Shown here: positions 8,139 through 18,385 of the stretch, in pieces
Position numbering within the stretch: position 1 is the first letter of the stretch
How the letters are laid out: every line of letters begins with the position of its first letter
From: Brevibacillus choshinensis
GTDB taxonomy: Bacteria; Bacillota; Bacilli; Brevibacillales; Brevibacillaceae
Direction: 5' to 3'
DNA length: 64,000 nt
NCBI RefSeq assembly: GCF_001420695.1
Contig: NZ_LJJB01000007.1
Location: 1,127,890 to 1,191,889, forward strand
Translations under genes and position numbers: made by a program
Notes under the pieces: generated by a model
What the model was told of the DNA's origin: nothing
The model's input: only the letters and a program-made list of their open reading frames with translations
The model's database searches: none

Positions 8139-8169
8139 GCATCAGGTCAGACGTCTGACGACTTGATGC
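8139..8169. promoter_or_regulatory. Palindromic operator candidate before deoB
   Basis: A perfect 14-base palindrome GTCAGACGTCTGAC (8146-8159) is framed by GCATCA on the left and TGATGC on the right, though the outer arms are offset by three bases. It lies 47 bases before the deoB start, so a repressor of the nucleoside operon could bind it. The regulator is unknown. Confidence 0.45.
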
Positions 8170-8205
8170 AAAATCATACTTTTTGTGGAACTGGAGGCGT
8201 TTGCT

Positions 8206-9378
8206 TTGCGTTTTTCTCGTGTTTTTTTGATTGTGATGGACAGTGTGGGAATTGGTGAGCTGCCTGATGCACCAAAATTCCGTGATGAAGGTGCACATAC
8301 ATTAGGACATATTGCGGAGAGAGTCGCAGGTTTCCGCCTGCCAAATCTGGAAAAACTGGGATTGGGAAACATTGCCCCAATAAACAACGTCCCAGCAACG
8401 GCTGCTCCACTCGCTCATTATGGAAAAATGCAGGAAATTTCTATGGGCAAGGATACAACGACAGGACATTGGGAAATCATGGGTCTCCATGTCTCCACTC
8501 CATTTAATACGTATCCTGATGGTTTTCCATCAAGTCTGATCAGTGAGTTTGAACAGCGAATCGGGCGGAAAGTGCTGGGGAACAAAGTGGCTTCCGGTAC
8601 AGATATTCTCGATGAGCTGGGCGAAGAACACATGAAGACAGGAAATGTCATCGTGTATACCTCTGCAGACAGCGTTTTTCAAGTCGCTGCCCACGAGGAC
8701 GTAATCCCTCTGGATGAGCTGTATCGCATTTGTGAGATTGCGCGTGAGCTGACGCTGCGCGACGAGTTTGCCGTGACGCGTGTCATTGCTCGACCATTTG
8801 AAGGGGAGCCAGGCCATTTTTCCCGAACCTCCAATCGTCATGATTACTCCGTCAAGCCATTTTCTCCGACGGTGATGAATCACGTGCAGGATGCTGGTCT
8901 GTCTTCGATTGCCATCGGCAAGATCAGTGATATTTATGCAGAGGAAGGGATCACGAAGTCCATCCGTACGAAAGACAATATGGATGGGGTCGACCAGCTG
9001 CTGGGAACCATGAATGAGTCTTTTACCGGACTCAGCTTTGTGAATCTCGTAGACTTTGATGCGAAGTTTGGTCATCGTCGTGACCCGCAAGGATACGGAG
9101 AGGCTTTGATGGAATTCGATGCACGCATTCCTGAGTTGTTGTCGGCTCTTCTGGAAGGCGATTTGCTCGTGATTACTGCTGACCATGGAAACGATCCTGT
9201 GCACCATGGTACCGATCATACACGTGAATACGTTCCTCTGCTGGCTTACCACAAAGGCATCACGGTGGGAACAGATCTGGGTGTTCGTGAAACGTTTGCC
9301 GATCTGGGAGCAACGATCGCAGACAACTTTGATGTGAAAGCTCCCTCGATAGGAAAAAGCTTCCTAAGTCATTTATAA
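8206..9378 (+). CDS. deoB: Phosphopentomutase
   Basis: A 390-residue alkaline-phosphatase-fold mutase that interconverts (deoxy)ribose-1- and 5-phosphates in nucleoside salvage. Metal sites are [21 protein letters not shown] and [12 protein letters not shown]; the phosphorylated Thr lies in [10 protein letters not shown]. The start is TTG at 8206, eight bases after CTGGAGG; GTG 8185 has the ribosome site inside it and is unlikely. It heads the deoB-punA-pdp cluster, which gives phosphorolysis of purine and pyrimidine nucleosides and sugar use. Confidence 0.92.
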   Translation: MRFSRVFLIVMDSVGIGELPDAPKFRDEGAHTLGHIAERVAGFRLPNLEKLGLGNIAPINNVPATAAPLAHYGKMQEISMGKDTTTGHWEIMGLHVSTPFNTYPDGFPSSLISEFEQRIGRKVLGNKVASGTDILDELGEEHMKTGNVIVYTSADSVFQVAAHEDVIPLDELYRICEIARELTLRDEFAVTRVIARPFEGEPGHFSRTSNRHDYSVKPFSPTVMNHVQDAGLSSIAIGKISDIYAEEGITKSIRTKDNMDGVDQLLGTMNESFTGLSFVNLVDFDAKFGHRRDPQGYGEALMEFDARIPELLSALLEGDLLVITADHGNDPVHHGTDHTREYVPLLAYHKGITVGTDLGVRETFADLGATIADNFDVKAPSIGKSFLSHL

Positions 9379-9435
9379 AAATTAAGCATTTATAAACATT
9401 TATATAGAAGAAACAGATTAAAAGGAGTGTTACAA

Positions 9436-10245
9436 ATGGCAAATTTCCATGAAGCAGTATCCTATATTCAACCAAAGTTGACAGAAAAACCTACTATCGG
9501 TTTGGTGCTCGGATCCGGTCTTGGAGTTCTGGCAGACGAAATCGAAAATCCGGTTGTCATTCCTTACCATGAAATTCCAGGTTTTACGGTATCCACAGTA
9601 GTAGGCCACAAAGGGCAGCTGGTTATCGGAAAGTTACAAGGGAAACAAGTCGTAGCGATGCAAGGACGCTTTCATTTTTATGAAGGACACGGCCTCGATG
9701 CGGTTGTTTTCCCAATTCGTGTCATGAAGCTGCTCGGCGTGGAAACGATTATCGTGACAAACGCAGCAGGCGGTATTAACGAGAATTATGATCCAGGAAA
9801 CCTGATGCTCATTTCCGACCACATCAATATGACGTTCCGCAATCCGTTGATCGGGGCAAATGACGAAGCGATGGGTGCTCGTTTCCCTGACATGTCAGAA
9901 GCCTATTCCAAAGAACTGCGTCAGCTGGCAAAAGAAGTAGCTAGCGAACAAGGTTTCGAGCTGCGCGAAGGTATTTATGTCGGCCTGCTCGGTCCTAGCT
10001 ACGAGACTCCAGCAGAAATTCGCATGCTGCGTATTTTGGGTGGAGACGCAGTAGGTATGTCCACCGTACCAGAAGTCATTGTTGCGCGTCATATGGGCGT
10101 AAAGGTACTGGGTATTTCATGCATCAGCAATATGGCAGCGGGTATCTTGGAGCAGCCTTTGTCTCACGATGAGGTCATGGAGACGACTGAGAAGGTGAAA
10201 ACACAATTTTTGGCTCTGGTAAACGGAATCGTTGCCAAGCTGTAA
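9436..10245 (+). CDS. punA: Purine nucleoside phosphorylase I
   Basis: A 269-residue trimeric-type PNP that splits inosine and guanosine with phosphate. It shows the phosphate site LGSGLG, the conserved GRFHFYEGH, TNAAGGIN, GPSYETPAEIRM and the late SNMAAG motif. ATG 9436 follows AAAGGAG. It is 57 bases after deoB and 25 before pdp, so probably one transcript. Confidence 0.92.
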   Translation: MANFHEAVSYIQPKLTEKPTIGLVLGSGLGVLADEIENPVVIPYHEIPGFTVSTVVGHKGQLVIGKLQGKQVVAMQGRFHFYEGHGLDAVVFPIRVMKLLGVETIIVTNAAGGINENYDPGNLMLISDHINMTFRNPLIGANDEAMGARFPDMSEAYSKELRQLAKEVASEQGFELREGIYVGLLGPSYETPAEIRMLRILGGDAVGMSTVPEVIVARHMGVKVLGISCISNMAAGILEQPLSHDEVMETTEKVKTQFLALVNGIVAKL

Positions 10246-10270
10246 GAGTTGACCCTAGGAGGGGCTTGCT

Positions 10271-11575
10271 ATGCGTATGGTCGATATTATCGCCAAAAAA
10301 AGAGATGGCGGAGAACTGACTACAGAAGAAATTCAATTCCTGGTAAATGGGTACACAGATGGCAGTATTCCTGATTATCAGATGTCCGCTTGGGCAATGT
10401 CCGTCTTTTTCCGTGGGATGACTCCACGGGAGACCGGCGACTTGACGATGGCGATGGCAGGGTCAGGCGAGCAACTCGATCTAACGTCTCTACAAGGGAT
10501 CAAGGTAGATAAGCACAGTACAGGTGGCGTAGGAGATAAGACGACTCTTGTGGTGGCTCCTTTGGTTGCTGCTGCAGGGATACCTGTAGCGAAGATGTCG
10601 GGGCGTGGTCTCGGTTATTCCGGAGGGACTATTGACAAGCTAGAGTCATTTGCAGGATTTGCCGTAGAGCGCACACGCGAGCAATTTTTACAGCAGGTGC
10701 GTGAGATCGGTGTGTCCGTCATCGGGCAGTCAGGCAACTTGACGCCTGCAGATAAAAAACTGTACGCCTTGCGCGATGTGACAGCGACCGTAGAAGCAGT
10801 TCCGCTGATCGCGAGTTCCATCATGTCTAAGAAAATAGCGGCTGGAGCAGACGCTATCCTTCTTGATGTAAAAGTGGGCAAGGGCGCTTTCATGAAAAGC
10901 TTAGACGAAGCCGAGACACTCGCGCGTGCGATGGTGGCGATCGGCAGTCAGGTAGGACGTAAGACAGTGGCGGTAATCAGTGACATGAACCAGCCACTGG
11001 GCTTTGCTGTGGGTAATGCGTTGGAAGTGAAGGAAGCAATCGAGACATTGGCAGGAAAAGGTCCTCGTGACTTGACGGAGCTGGCCTTGGCGATCGGATC
11101 ACGTATGCTTGTTCTGGGTGGCCTTGTAACCAATGAGCAGGAAGGTCGCGCCAAGCTGGAAGAAATCATGGCTACCGGTAAAGCTGTGGAGAAGCTGGCG
11201 GAAATGGTAGAGGCTCAAGGCGGCGACAAGCGGGACGTATACGAAATGGACCGTCTCCCCAAAGCAACAATCATCCATGAGGTTGTGGCGTCAGAGGATG
11301 GTTATTTGACAGCGATTGATGCAGAAGCAGTTGGGCATGCCTCCGTCGTCTTAGGAGCAGGCAGATTGACCAAGGAAATGGCGATTGATCTGGCTGTTGG
11401 TCTCGTGCTACACAAAAAACGTGGGGAACAGGTCCGCAAAGGCGATGTACTCATGACCATCCATGCCAACAAAAAGGAGCTCTTGAGAAGTGCTCTGCAG
11501 GAATTAGACGGTGCTTTCTCTATTTCGACAGAGCCTCCGACAGATCAACCGCTGATTTATCGGATTATTGACTAG
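10271..11575 (+). CDS. pdp: Pyrimidine-nucleoside phosphorylase
   Basis: A 434-residue glycosyltransferase-3-type phosphorylase acting on uridine and thymidine. It starts MRMVDIIAKKRDGGELT and holds KHSTGGVGDKTTL (phosphate loop), SGRGLGYSGGTIDKLES and a C-terminal lipoyl-like domain with HKKRGEQVRKGDVL. It closes the nucleoside cluster and is followed by a strong terminator. In B. subtilis pdp lies elsewhere, with deoC. Confidence 0.92.
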   Translation: MRMVDIIAKKRDGGELTTEEIQFLVNGYTDGSIPDYQMSAWAMSVFFRGMTPRETGDLTMAMAGSGEQLDLTSLQGIKVDKHSTGGVGDKTTLVVAPLVAAAGIPVAKMSGRGLGYSGGTIDKLESFAGFAVERTREQFLQQVREIGVSVIGQSGNLTPADKKLYALRDVTATVEAVPLIASSIMSKKIAAGADAILLDVKVGKGAFMKSLDEAETLARAMVAIGSQVGRKTVAVISDMNQPLGFAVGNALEVKEAIETLAGKGPRDLTELALAIGSRMLVLGGLVTNEQEGRAKLEEIMATGKAVEKLAEMVEAQGGDKRDVYEMDRLPKATIIHEVVASEDGYLTAIDAEAVGHASVVLGAGRLTKEMAIDLAVGLVLHKKRGEQVRKGDVLMTIHANKKELLRSALQELDGAFSISTEPPTDQPLIYRIID

Positions 11576-11597
11576 CTAAGTACTTGATACACAACAT

Positions 11598-11638
11598 AAA
11601 AAGAGGTATGCGCTCAGTTGCATGCATACCTCTTTTTT
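11598..11638 (+). terminator. Rho-independent terminator of the deoB-punA-pdp cluster
   Basis: AAAAGAGGTATGC pairs with GCATACCTCTTTT, followed by T. It is a long, nearly perfect stem. Confidence 0.9.
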
Positions 11639-11791
11639 GTTTAAAAATACAGTTTTCCGAGAAAATATAGTTGATTAAATTTTCATTTTCATATTCAATA
11701 TGTATTACCGATAGATGTTTAGTAAAGTAAAAAATATTTTATTGGTTGGATGCTCTTTATAATGTTTTATAATTCTACTTGTCAAATTTCG

Positions 11792-11820
11792 TTGACACCG
11801 CTATCAATTCAGATTACTTT
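11792..11820 (+). promoter_or_regulatory. SigA-type promoter before the Lrp-family gene
   Basis: TTGACA (11792-11797) and TACTTT (11815-11820) with 17-base spacing, inside a very AT-rich stretch from 11640 to 11867 that otherwise holds no gene I can see. Confidence 0.5.
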
Positions 11821-11897
11821 TAATGTAATAAACAAAATGTTAAAGTTTTTTTCGAATTTCGTAAAAAATGGATGGAGGTTCCCGAAAAATCGTATTT

Positions 11898-12368
11898 ATG
11901 AAAAAGCTAGACCATGTTGACAAGCAGATCCTGCAAATCCTACAGGAAGACGGACGAACACCGTATACAGAAATCGCGCATCAACTTGGTGTAAGTGAAG
12001 GTACGATTCGTTCCCGCATCACTCGCCTGTTACAAGATGGAGTCTTTCAATTCGTCATCCATCCTGACCCTGAGAAATTAGGCTTACATGTACAGGCCAT
12101 TATTGGTTTAACTACAAAGCTCGGTATGCAGAAGAATGTCGCAGAAGAATTGAGCAAAATTTCTGCCGTTCGATTTGTGGGCGCATTTAGCGGTAAGCAC
12201 GACTTGATTCTCCAAGCGTGTTTCCATAGTAATGACGAACTGATCACCTTTGTCAACGAACGACTCTCTCAAATTGAAGGTATCGCTGCTGCGGATGTTT
12301 CTCTCGAACTGAAGCAGTACAAAGATTCTTTCTCTTTCGTTCAGGATGACGAGGTGACCTTGCAGTGA
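11898..12368 (+). CDS. Lrp/AsnC-family transcriptional regulator
   Basis: A 156-residue regulator. The N-terminal helix-turn-helix begins LDHVDKQILQILQEDGRTPYTEIAHQLGVSEGTIRSRI, and the C-terminal ligand domain is of the RAM/AsnC type (FVGAFSGKHDLIL). ATG 11898 gives the usual family N-terminus, though GGAGG lies 19 bases away; ATG 11868 has no ribosome site. It stands just before the opp genes and may control them, but this is only inferred from place. Confidence 0.8.
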   Translation: MKKLDHVDKQILQILQEDGRTPYTEIAHQLGVSEGTIRSRITRLLQDGVFQFVIHPDPEKLGLHVQAIIGLTTKLGMQKNVAEELSKISAVRFVGAFSGKHDLILQACFHSNDELITFVNERLSQIEGIAAADVSLELKQYKDSFSFVQDDEVTLQ

Positions 12369-12481
12369 AAGGGGTTGATGCCTTCCAACCGTAGTCACTT
12401 TGCTTCGCGTCATGTTCGTTTTTTTCGTCCTTTATTTTCTGAAAAAAGACAAAAAAGAAAAACGTACTGGGGGTACTTGCG

Positions 12482-14143
12482 TTGAAAAAGAATATTTTTG
12501 CATTAGTGAGCTCTGTAGCAGTATTAGGAACCGCTCTAGCTGGTTGCGGTGGAGGACAACAAGCTGCACAACCGGCAGCACAACAGCCTGCAGCTACTAC
12601 TCCAACTCAAACGCCGGCTGCACCTGCACCAGCAGAGAAAAAACCACAAGTGCTGAAAATGAATCTGCACTCTGAGCCGCCAACTGGTGACCCAGGACTC
12701 GCTGAGGATACGACTTCCGGTGCGATCATTCTGGCTACCTTTGACGGGTTGACACGGATTGGCTCTGATGATAAGCCACATGAAGCTGCTGCTGAGAGCT
12801 ACACCGTATCGGATGATAAGCTCACATACACCTTCAAAATCCGTGATCACAAGTGGAGCAATGGAGATCCTGTTACCGCTAAAGACTTCGAATTTGCATG
12901 GAAGCGCGCTCTCGATCCAAAAACGGCTTCCAATTACGCATATCAGCTCTACTACATCAAAAACGGGGAAAAAGCGAACAAAGGCGAAGCAAAGCTGGAC
13001 GATGTCGGTGTGAAGGCACTCGACGACAAAACTTTGGAAGTCAAATTGGAGAATCCAACTCCGTTCTTCCTTGAACTGCTGGCTTTCCGTACTTACTTCC
13101 CAGTGAACCCGAAAGTGGTTCAGGCGAATGAGAAGTGGGCAGGCGAAGCGAAAACCCACGTGGGTAACGGACCGTTCAAGATTGAGACATGGGAACACAA
13201 AAGCAAGATCGTTCTCGTGAAAAACGATTCTTATTGGGATAAAGACAAAGTAAAGCTCGACAAAATCGAGTTTGCGATGGTAGAAGACGAGAATACCGAA
13301 TTGTCCATGTTTGAAAATGGTGAGCTTGATTGGGCAGGTTCTCCGACAAGTTCATTGCCAACAGATGCGATTCCAGCTTTGAAAGATTCCGGCAAAATGG
13401 TTACGAAGCCGATCGCGGGTACGTACTGGTACAAGTTCAATACCGAGAAGCCGCCATTTAACAACGTGAAGATTCGGAAAGCGTTTGCTTACTCGATTGA
13501 CCGTCAGGGCTTGATCGACAACATCCTGCAAACGGGTCAACTTCCAGCTACAGGTGCTGTTCCACCATCCATGGTCTTGAATCCAAATGGCTACTTCAAG
13601 GATAAAGACATTGATACTGCGAAGAAATTGATGGAAGAAGGGATGAAGGAGTTAGGCATTACCAAATTGCCTGCCGTTACTTTGTCTTATAATACTTCAG
13701 AAGGCCACAAAAAAATCGCAGAAGCCATTCAAGACCAATGGAAAAAGAATCTTGGCGTAGATGTGAAACTCGAGAACAAAGAGTGGAAAGTGTATCTCGA
13801 AGATTTGCACGAAGGAAACTTCCAAATCGGACGGATGGGTTGGCTGGGTGATTTCAATGACCCAATCAACTTCCTGGAGCTGTACAAAGACAAAATGGGT
13901 GGAAACAACGATACGCGTTGGGAAAATCCGAAGTTCAAAGAGCTTCTGAACCAATCTTCTCTGGAATCTGATCTCGACAAACGCAAAAAGATTCTTGCAG
14001 ATGCGGAACAAGTCCTGATGGATGACATGCCAATTATGCCAATCTACTTCTACACACAATCTTGGGTTCAGAATCCAAGCGTGAAAGGCGTTCAAATTAC
14101 AGGTTTGGGCGACGTAGACTGGAAAGGCGCATACATCGAGTAG
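12482..14143 (+). CDS. oppA: Oligopeptide ABC transporter substrate-binding lipoprotein
   Basis: A 553-residue solute-binding protein of family 5. The N-terminal lipoprotein signal ends in LAGCGG, giving a lipidated Cys, followed by a Ala-Pro-Gln-Thr linker to about residue 55. The mature part shows EPPTGDPGLAED, WSNGDPVTAKDFEFAWKRAL and a late DWKGAYIE end. The start is TTG at 12482, after GGGGG. It captures peptides for the OppBCDF pore and ATPases encoded downstream. Hairpins lie between oppA and oppB and may allow more OppA than the other subunits. Confidence 0.92.
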   Translation: MKKNIFALVSSVAVLGTALAGCGGGQQAAQPAAQQPAATTPTQTPAAPAPAEKKPQVLKMNLHSEPPTGDPGLAEDTTSGAIILATFDGLTRIGSDDKPHEAAAESYTVSDDKLTYTFKIRDHKWSNGDPVTAKDFEFAWKRALDPKTASNYAYQLYYIKNGEKANKGEAKLDDVGVKALDDKTLEVKLENPTPFFLELLAFRTYFPVNPKVVQANEKWAGEAKTHVGNGPFKIETWEHKSKIVLVKNDSYWDKDKVKLDKIEFAMVEDENTELSMFENGELDWAGSPTSSLPTDAIPALKDSGKMVTKPIAGTYWYKFNTEKPPFNNVKIRKAFAYSIDRQGLIDNILQTGQLPATGAVPPSMVLNPNGYFKDKDIDTAKKLMEEGMKELGITKLPAVTLSYNTSEGHKKIAEAIQDQWKKNLGVDVKLENKEWKVYLEDLHEGNFQIGRMGWLGDFNDPINFLELYKDKMGGNNDTRWENPKFKELLNQSSLESDLDKRKKILADAEQVLMDDMPIMPIYFYTQSWVQNPSVKGVQITGLGDVDWKGAYIE

Positions 14144-14186
14144 TCTCATTTTCAACACGTAAAAAAGTAGGAATCGGGCTTGGTAG

Positions 14187-14220
14187 CGAGAGGGTATATG
14201 ACGGAACAAATACCCTCTCG
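14187..14220 (+). other. Stable stem-loop between oppA and oppB
   Basis: CGAGAGGGTAT and ATACCCTCTCG form a perfect 11-base stem with a 12-base loop and no T tract. It probably protects the oppA message or lowers read-through into oppB, as is known for other ABC importer operons. Confidence 0.6.
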
Positions 14221-14405
14221 TATGCCGACCCTTTCCATATAAATTAGATGGCAGATTAGCCAGTAGAGAAAAAGAAAGATCACTATTGCAAGAGATCTTA
14301 ATTATTGGGTTATTTACACAGCCGATTTTTGCACTGTGTCGGTAACGTCCGCAGTGTAAAGATGGGACGTGAAAGCATTCATTATCTGTCAAGGGGGTAA
14401 GTTAG

Positions 14406-15338
14406 TTGATCCGTTATCTTGGTAAGCGCATCATCTTCATGCTCATCTCACTCTTCTTGATCGTAACGGCCACCTTCTTCATCATGAAAGCAGTACCTGG
14501 TGGACCATTTACGTCTGAGAAAAATGTTCCGGATGAGATCAAAGCGGCTCTGGAGGCCAAATACAAACTCAACTTGCCGTTGCACGAGCAGTATTTTAAC
14601 TATGTAAAAGGTGTCGCTACTTGGGATCTGGGTCCGTCTTTCACGGAAAAATCCTCGACGGTCAATGAAATGATCAATCGCGGTTTCCCTGTATCCGCTC
14701 ACTTGGGAGCACAGGCTCTCTTGCTGGCTGTATTTGGAGGCATCATACTCGGTGTCATTGCAGCACTCAACCATAACAAATGGCAAGACTATTCAGCCAT
14801 GGTCATCGCAGTATTAGGACTATCTGTTCCAGGATTTATCCTGGCATCATTTTACCAGTATTTCTTTTCCATTAAATGGGGCTTACTGCCTATCGCGAAG
14901 TGGGAAGGCTTTGAGTACACGATTCTTCCGTCTCTAGCACTCGCAGCTTCACCGATGGCATTTATCGCGCGACTGACTCGTTCCAACATGATTGAGGTGC
15001 TGGGACAAGATTATATCAAAACGGCAAAAGCAAAAGGATTGCACACCTTCACGATCACTGTGAAACACGCGATCCGCAATGCTCTCTTGCCAGTCATCAC
15101 TTACCTGGGTCCATTGATTGCCAACATTTTGACAGGTGCATTTGTAATTGAGCGTATATTCGGTGTTCCTGGTCTGGGCCGTGAGTTTGTACTCTCGATT
15201 ACAAACCGCGACTACACCGTTATCATGGGTACGACCGTGTTCTATTCCATCATCCTGGTCGTTATGATCTTGATCGTTGACGTAGCGTACACATTGGTAG
15301 ACCCACGGATCAAGCTGGCAGACGCAGGAAGGGAGTAA
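14406..15338 (+). CDS. oppB: Oligopeptide ABC transporter permease OppB
   Basis: A 310-residue inner-membrane permease with six predicted helices, starting [35 protein letters not shown], which is typical of OppB/DppB. The coupling EAA loop is present ([17 protein letters not shown], and [16 protein letters not shown]). TTG 14406 lies seven bases after AAGGGGG. It pairs with OppC to form the pore. The gene is 262 bases after oppA and eight before oppC. Confidence 0.92.
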   Translation: MIRYLGKRIIFMLISLFLIVTATFFIMKAVPGGPFTSEKNVPDEIKAALEAKYKLNLPLHEQYFNYVKGVATWDLGPSFTEKSSTVNEMINRGFPVSAHLGAQALLLAVFGGIILGVIAALNHNKWQDYSAMVIAVLGLSVPGFILASFYQYFFSIKWGLLPIAKWEGFEYTILPSLALAASPMAFIARLTRSNMIEVLGQDYIKTAKAKGLHTFTITVKHAIRNALLPVITYLGPLIANILTGAFVIERIFGVPGLGREFVLSITNRDYTVIMGTTVFYSIILVVMILIVDVAYTLVDPRIKLADAGRE

Positions 15339-15345
15339 TGATATC

Positions 15346-16263
15346 ATGCAACAATTGACGAAAGAACAATTTGAACCGATTTCGGTTGACCTTCGCCAAG
15401 CTGAAGCAATCAAGCGCCCTAGCCTGTCGTTCTGGGCTGACGTGTGGCGCCGATTGAAAATGAATAAAGTAGCAATGGCATCCATGATTTTTATCGCAGT
15501 GCTGATCGTTGCTGCGATCGTAGTTCCGTTTATTACACACAATGACTATTTTACGACGGATTTGGCTGGAAAGAACAAAAAGCCATCCGCTGAGCACTGG
15601 TTTGGTACGGACGACTTGGGCCGTGATGTATTCGTACGTATTTGGTACGGAGCACGTATCTCTTTGGAGGTAGGTCTCGCCGCTGCATTTATCGACCTGA
15701 TCGTAGGGGTCATCTGGGGCGGTCTCGCAGGTTTCTACGGCGGTAGAGTGGATGAGATCATGATGCGTATCGCCGATATTTTGTTCGCAATTCCATATCT
15801 TCTCGTTGTTATTTTGCTCATGGTTGTGTTAGAACCAGGAGTAGGGACCATTATTATCGCCTTAACGATAACGGGATGGATAGGAATGGCCCGGATCGTT
15901 CGGGGGCAGATGCTACAGCTAAAATCACAAGAGTTTGTCTTGGCAGCTCGTTCTTTGGGCGCAGACGCAAATCGCTTGATCTTCAAACACTTGATTCCTA
16001 ACGCTTTGGGTCCAATTATCGTAACCCTGAGCTTGACCGTACCATCTGCCATTTTCGCAGAGTCCTTCCTTTCCTTTATCGGTTTGGGGGTAGCAGCACC
16101 AGTTGCATCCTGGGGGACGATGTCGTCCGAGGGTCTGCCGGCCATGAAGTACTACCCATGGCGATTGATGTTCCCGGCATTGTTTATCTCCGTGACCATC
16201 TTGGCATTTAACTTGTTCGGTGACGGTCTGCGCGACGCAGTAGACCCACGCCTGCGGAAATAG
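15346..16263 (+). CDS. oppC: Oligopeptide ABC transporter permease OppC
   Basis: A 305-residue permease with an N-terminal cytoplasmic segment, first helix after residue 45, and the usual OppC signature FGTDDLGRDVFVRIWYGARISL. The EAA loop reads FVLAARSLGADANRLIFKHLIPNALGPI. ATG 15346 lies close to oppB. It forms the translocation channel with OppB. Confidence 0.92.
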   Translation: MQQLTKEQFEPISVDLRQAEAIKRPSLSFWADVWRRLKMNKVAMASMIFIAVLIVAAIVVPFITHNDYFTTDLAGKNKKPSAEHWFGTDDLGRDVFVRIWYGARISLEVGLAAAFIDLIVGVIWGGLAGFYGGRVDEIMMRIADILFAIPYLLVVILLMVVLEPGVGTIIIALTITGWIGMARIVRGQMLQLKSQEFVLAARSLGADANRLIFKHLIPNALGPIIVTLSLTVPSAIFAESFLSFIGLGVAAPVASWGTMSSEGLPAMKYYPWRLMFPALFISVTILAFNLFGDGLRDAVDPRLRK

Positions 16264-16277
16264 GAGGGATCATCGTT

Positions 16278-17273
16278 ATGGAACGCATTCTTGATGTAAA
16301 AGACCTGCATGTCTCCTTCCATACGTATGCAGGGGAAGTAAAGGCAGTACGCGGTGTGAATTTTCACGTAAACCGTGGAGAAGCGGTAGCGATCGTAGGG
16401 GAGTCTGGTTGCGGTAAATCCGTGACAGCTCAAACCTTGATGAAATTGATTCCGATTCCTCCTGGCGACATTAAAAAAGGAGAAATCCTCTTTAATGGCG
16501 AGGACATCGTCAAAAAATCCAATAAACAGATGGAAGCAATCCGTGGGAAAGATATCGGGATGATCTTCCAGGATCCAATGACCTCTCTGAACCCAACCAT
16601 GACGATTGGGAACCAGATTACAGAGGGCTTGATCAAACACCAAAACATGTCTCGTACAGCAGCTCGTGAGCGTGCGATTGAGCTGTTGACAATGGTAGGG
16701 ATTCCACAACCGGAAAAACGTATTGAGCAATACCCACACGAATTTTCCGGCGGGATGCGTCAACGTGCGATGATCGCAATCGCATTGGCTTGTTCTCCAA
16801 AATTGCTGATTGCCGATGAACCGACTACTGCATTGGACGTAACCATCCAAGCGCAAATCTTGGACCTGATGAAAGACTTGCAAAAGAAAACAGGTACTTC
16901 CATCATCCTGATTACGCATGACCTGGGTGTCGTTGCAGAAATGTGTGATCGCGTAATCGTTATGTACGCAGGAAAAGTGATTGAAACGGGAACCGTAGAT
17001 GATATTTTCTACAACCCACAACACCCATACACAAAAGGTTTGCTGCGTTCTGTTCCACGTCTTGACCTGAACCGCGACGAACCGTTGACTCCGATTTTCG
17101 GGACTCCGCCGGATCTGTTGCGTCCACCAGTTGGTTGTGGCTTTACGGCACGTTGTGAATCTGCGATGCGTGTGTGCCAAGAGATCGATCCTGATTTGAA
17201 CGACGTCAGCACGACCCAACGAGCAGCTTGCTGGCTCCAGCATCCGCTTGCTCAGAACCGCGCAGGATCGTAG
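16278..17273 (+). CDS. oppD: Oligopeptide ABC transporter ATPase OppD
   Basis: A 331-residue cytoplasmic ATPase. Walker A is GESGCGKS, the signature FSGGMRQR, Walker B LLIADEPTTALD, and the switch His follows in LITHDLG. The C-terminal oligopeptide-transporter extension has the Cys-rich GCGFTARCESAMRVC motif, which may hold an iron-sulfur cluster as found in related transporters. ATG 16278 follows GGAGGG. It drives import together with OppF. Confidence 0.93.
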   Translation: MERILDVKDLHVSFHTYAGEVKAVRGVNFHVNRGEAVAIVGESGCGKSVTAQTLMKLIPIPPGDIKKGEILFNGEDIVKKSNKQMEAIRGKDIGMIFQDPMTSLNPTMTIGNQITEGLIKHQNMSRTAARERAIELLTMVGIPQPEKRIEQYPHEFSGGMRQRAMIAIALACSPKLLIADEPTTALDVTIQAQILDLMKDLQKKTGTSIILITHDLGVVAEMCDRVIVMYAGKVIETGTVDDIFYNPQHPYTKGLLRSVPRLDLNRDEPLTPIFGTPPDLLRPPVGCGFTARCESAMRVCQEIDPDLNDVSTTQRAACWLQHPLAQNRAGS

Positions 17274-17287
17274 GAGGAGGGTAAACA

Positions 17288-18247
17288 GTGGATAACCGTG
17301 ATACGCTGATTGAAGTCCGCAATTTGAAAAAGTTTTTTAGCATTGGTGACAATACGCTAAAAGCAGTTAATGATATCTCTTTTGAAATCAAACGTGGTGA
17401 AACACTGGGTGTCGTAGGTGAGTCTGGCTGTGGGAAATCCACAGCTGGTCGTACACTGCTTCGTTTGTACGATGCGACAGCAGGGGATGTCCTGTTTGAA
17501 GGCAAAAGCATTATGAACCTGAACAACCATGAAATGAAAGCAATGCGCCGCAACATGCAAATGATTTTCCAAGACCCATACGCTTCTTTGAACCCACGTA
17601 TGACAGTCGGGGATATCATTGGTGAGGCGCTGGATATTCATAACCTGGCTTCCGGTCAAAAGCGCAAAGAGCGGATCCAAGAACTCTTGTCCTTGGTGAG
17701 CTTGAACCCTGAGCACATGAACCGTTTCCCGCATGAATTCTCCGGTGGTCAACGCCAACGGATCGGGATTGCACGTGCTCTGGCAGTAGAACCAAAGTTT
17801 ATCGTCTGCGATGAGCCGATCTCCGCTTTGGACGTTTCGGTACAGGCACAGGTCGTAAACCTTTTGGAGCAATTGCAGGAGAAAATGGGCTTGACCTACA
17901 TGTTCATCGCCCATGACCTGTCCATGGTAAAATATATTTCTGACCGCGTTGCAGTTATGTACTTGGGCAAAATGGTTGAGCTGGCTGACAGTGAAGCGCT
18001 GTATGAAAAGCCACTTCACCCATACACACAAGCACTTTTGTCCGCGATTCCGATTCCGGATCCAGAAATCGAACGTAACCGTGAGCGCATCGTTCTCCAA
18101 GGTGACGTACCGAGCCCGATGAATCCGCCAAGTGGTTGCCATTTCCGTACAAGATGCCCGAAAGCGATGCCTGAGTGTGCCGCTGCGGTGCCAGAATGGA
18201 AAGAAATTGAACCAGGACACTTTGCTGCTTGCCATTTGTATAACTAA
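17288..18247 (+). CDS. oppF: Oligopeptide ABC transporter ATPase OppF
   Basis: A 319-residue ATPase with Walker [10 protein letters not shown], signature FSGGQRQR, Walker [13 protein letters not shown] and HDLSMV. The C-terminal extension ends [16 protein letters not shown], also Cys-rich. GTG 17288 follows GGAGGAGGG. Last gene of the oppABCDF operon; a hairpin follows. Confidence 0.93.
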   Translation: MDNRDTLIEVRNLKKFFSIGDNTLKAVNDISFEIKRGETLGVVGESGCGKSTAGRTLLRLYDATAGDVLFEGKSIMNLNNHEMKAMRRNMQMIFQDPYASLNPRMTVGDIIGEALDIHNLASGQKRKERIQELLSLVSLNPEHMNRFPHEFSGGQRQRIGIARALAVEPKFIVCDEPISALDVSVQAQVVNLLEQLQEKMGLTYMFIAHDLSMVKYISDRVAVMYLGKMVELADSEALYEKPLHPYTQALLSAIPIPDPEIERNRERIVLQGDVPSPMNPPSGCHFRTRCPKAMPECAAAVPEWKEIEPGHFAACHLYN

Positions 18248-18260
18248 GTTCTACAAAAAA

Positions 18261-18305
18261 AAGCGGGTTCTCTGGCCAATAGGCTGAGAGCTCGCTTCCC
18301 TTTCT
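18261..18305 (+). terminator. Terminator of the opp operon
   Basis: AAGCGGGTTCTC pairs with GAGAGCTCGCTT (some mismatches), followed by CCCTTTCT. The T tract is weak. Confidence 0.55.
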
Positions 18306-18385
18306 GTGAACGTACAGGGATTCAGCAACTCAGCGTGTTTAGGAACGCATGACAACTTCGTCTGTGTTCGCCCTCCATCAACGAG

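Noticed and set aside
12400-12675. Plus-strand frame of 91 codons at the start of oppA
   Set aside because: It overlaps the oppA signal and linker in another frame, and its Thr/Ser/Cys-rich product is a shadow of the repeat-rich linker.
16152-18235. Long minus-strand open frames opposite oppC, oppD and oppF
   Set aside because: They mirror conserved, well-supported plus-strand genes, have no ribosome sites and give His- and Cys-rich sequences with no known motif.
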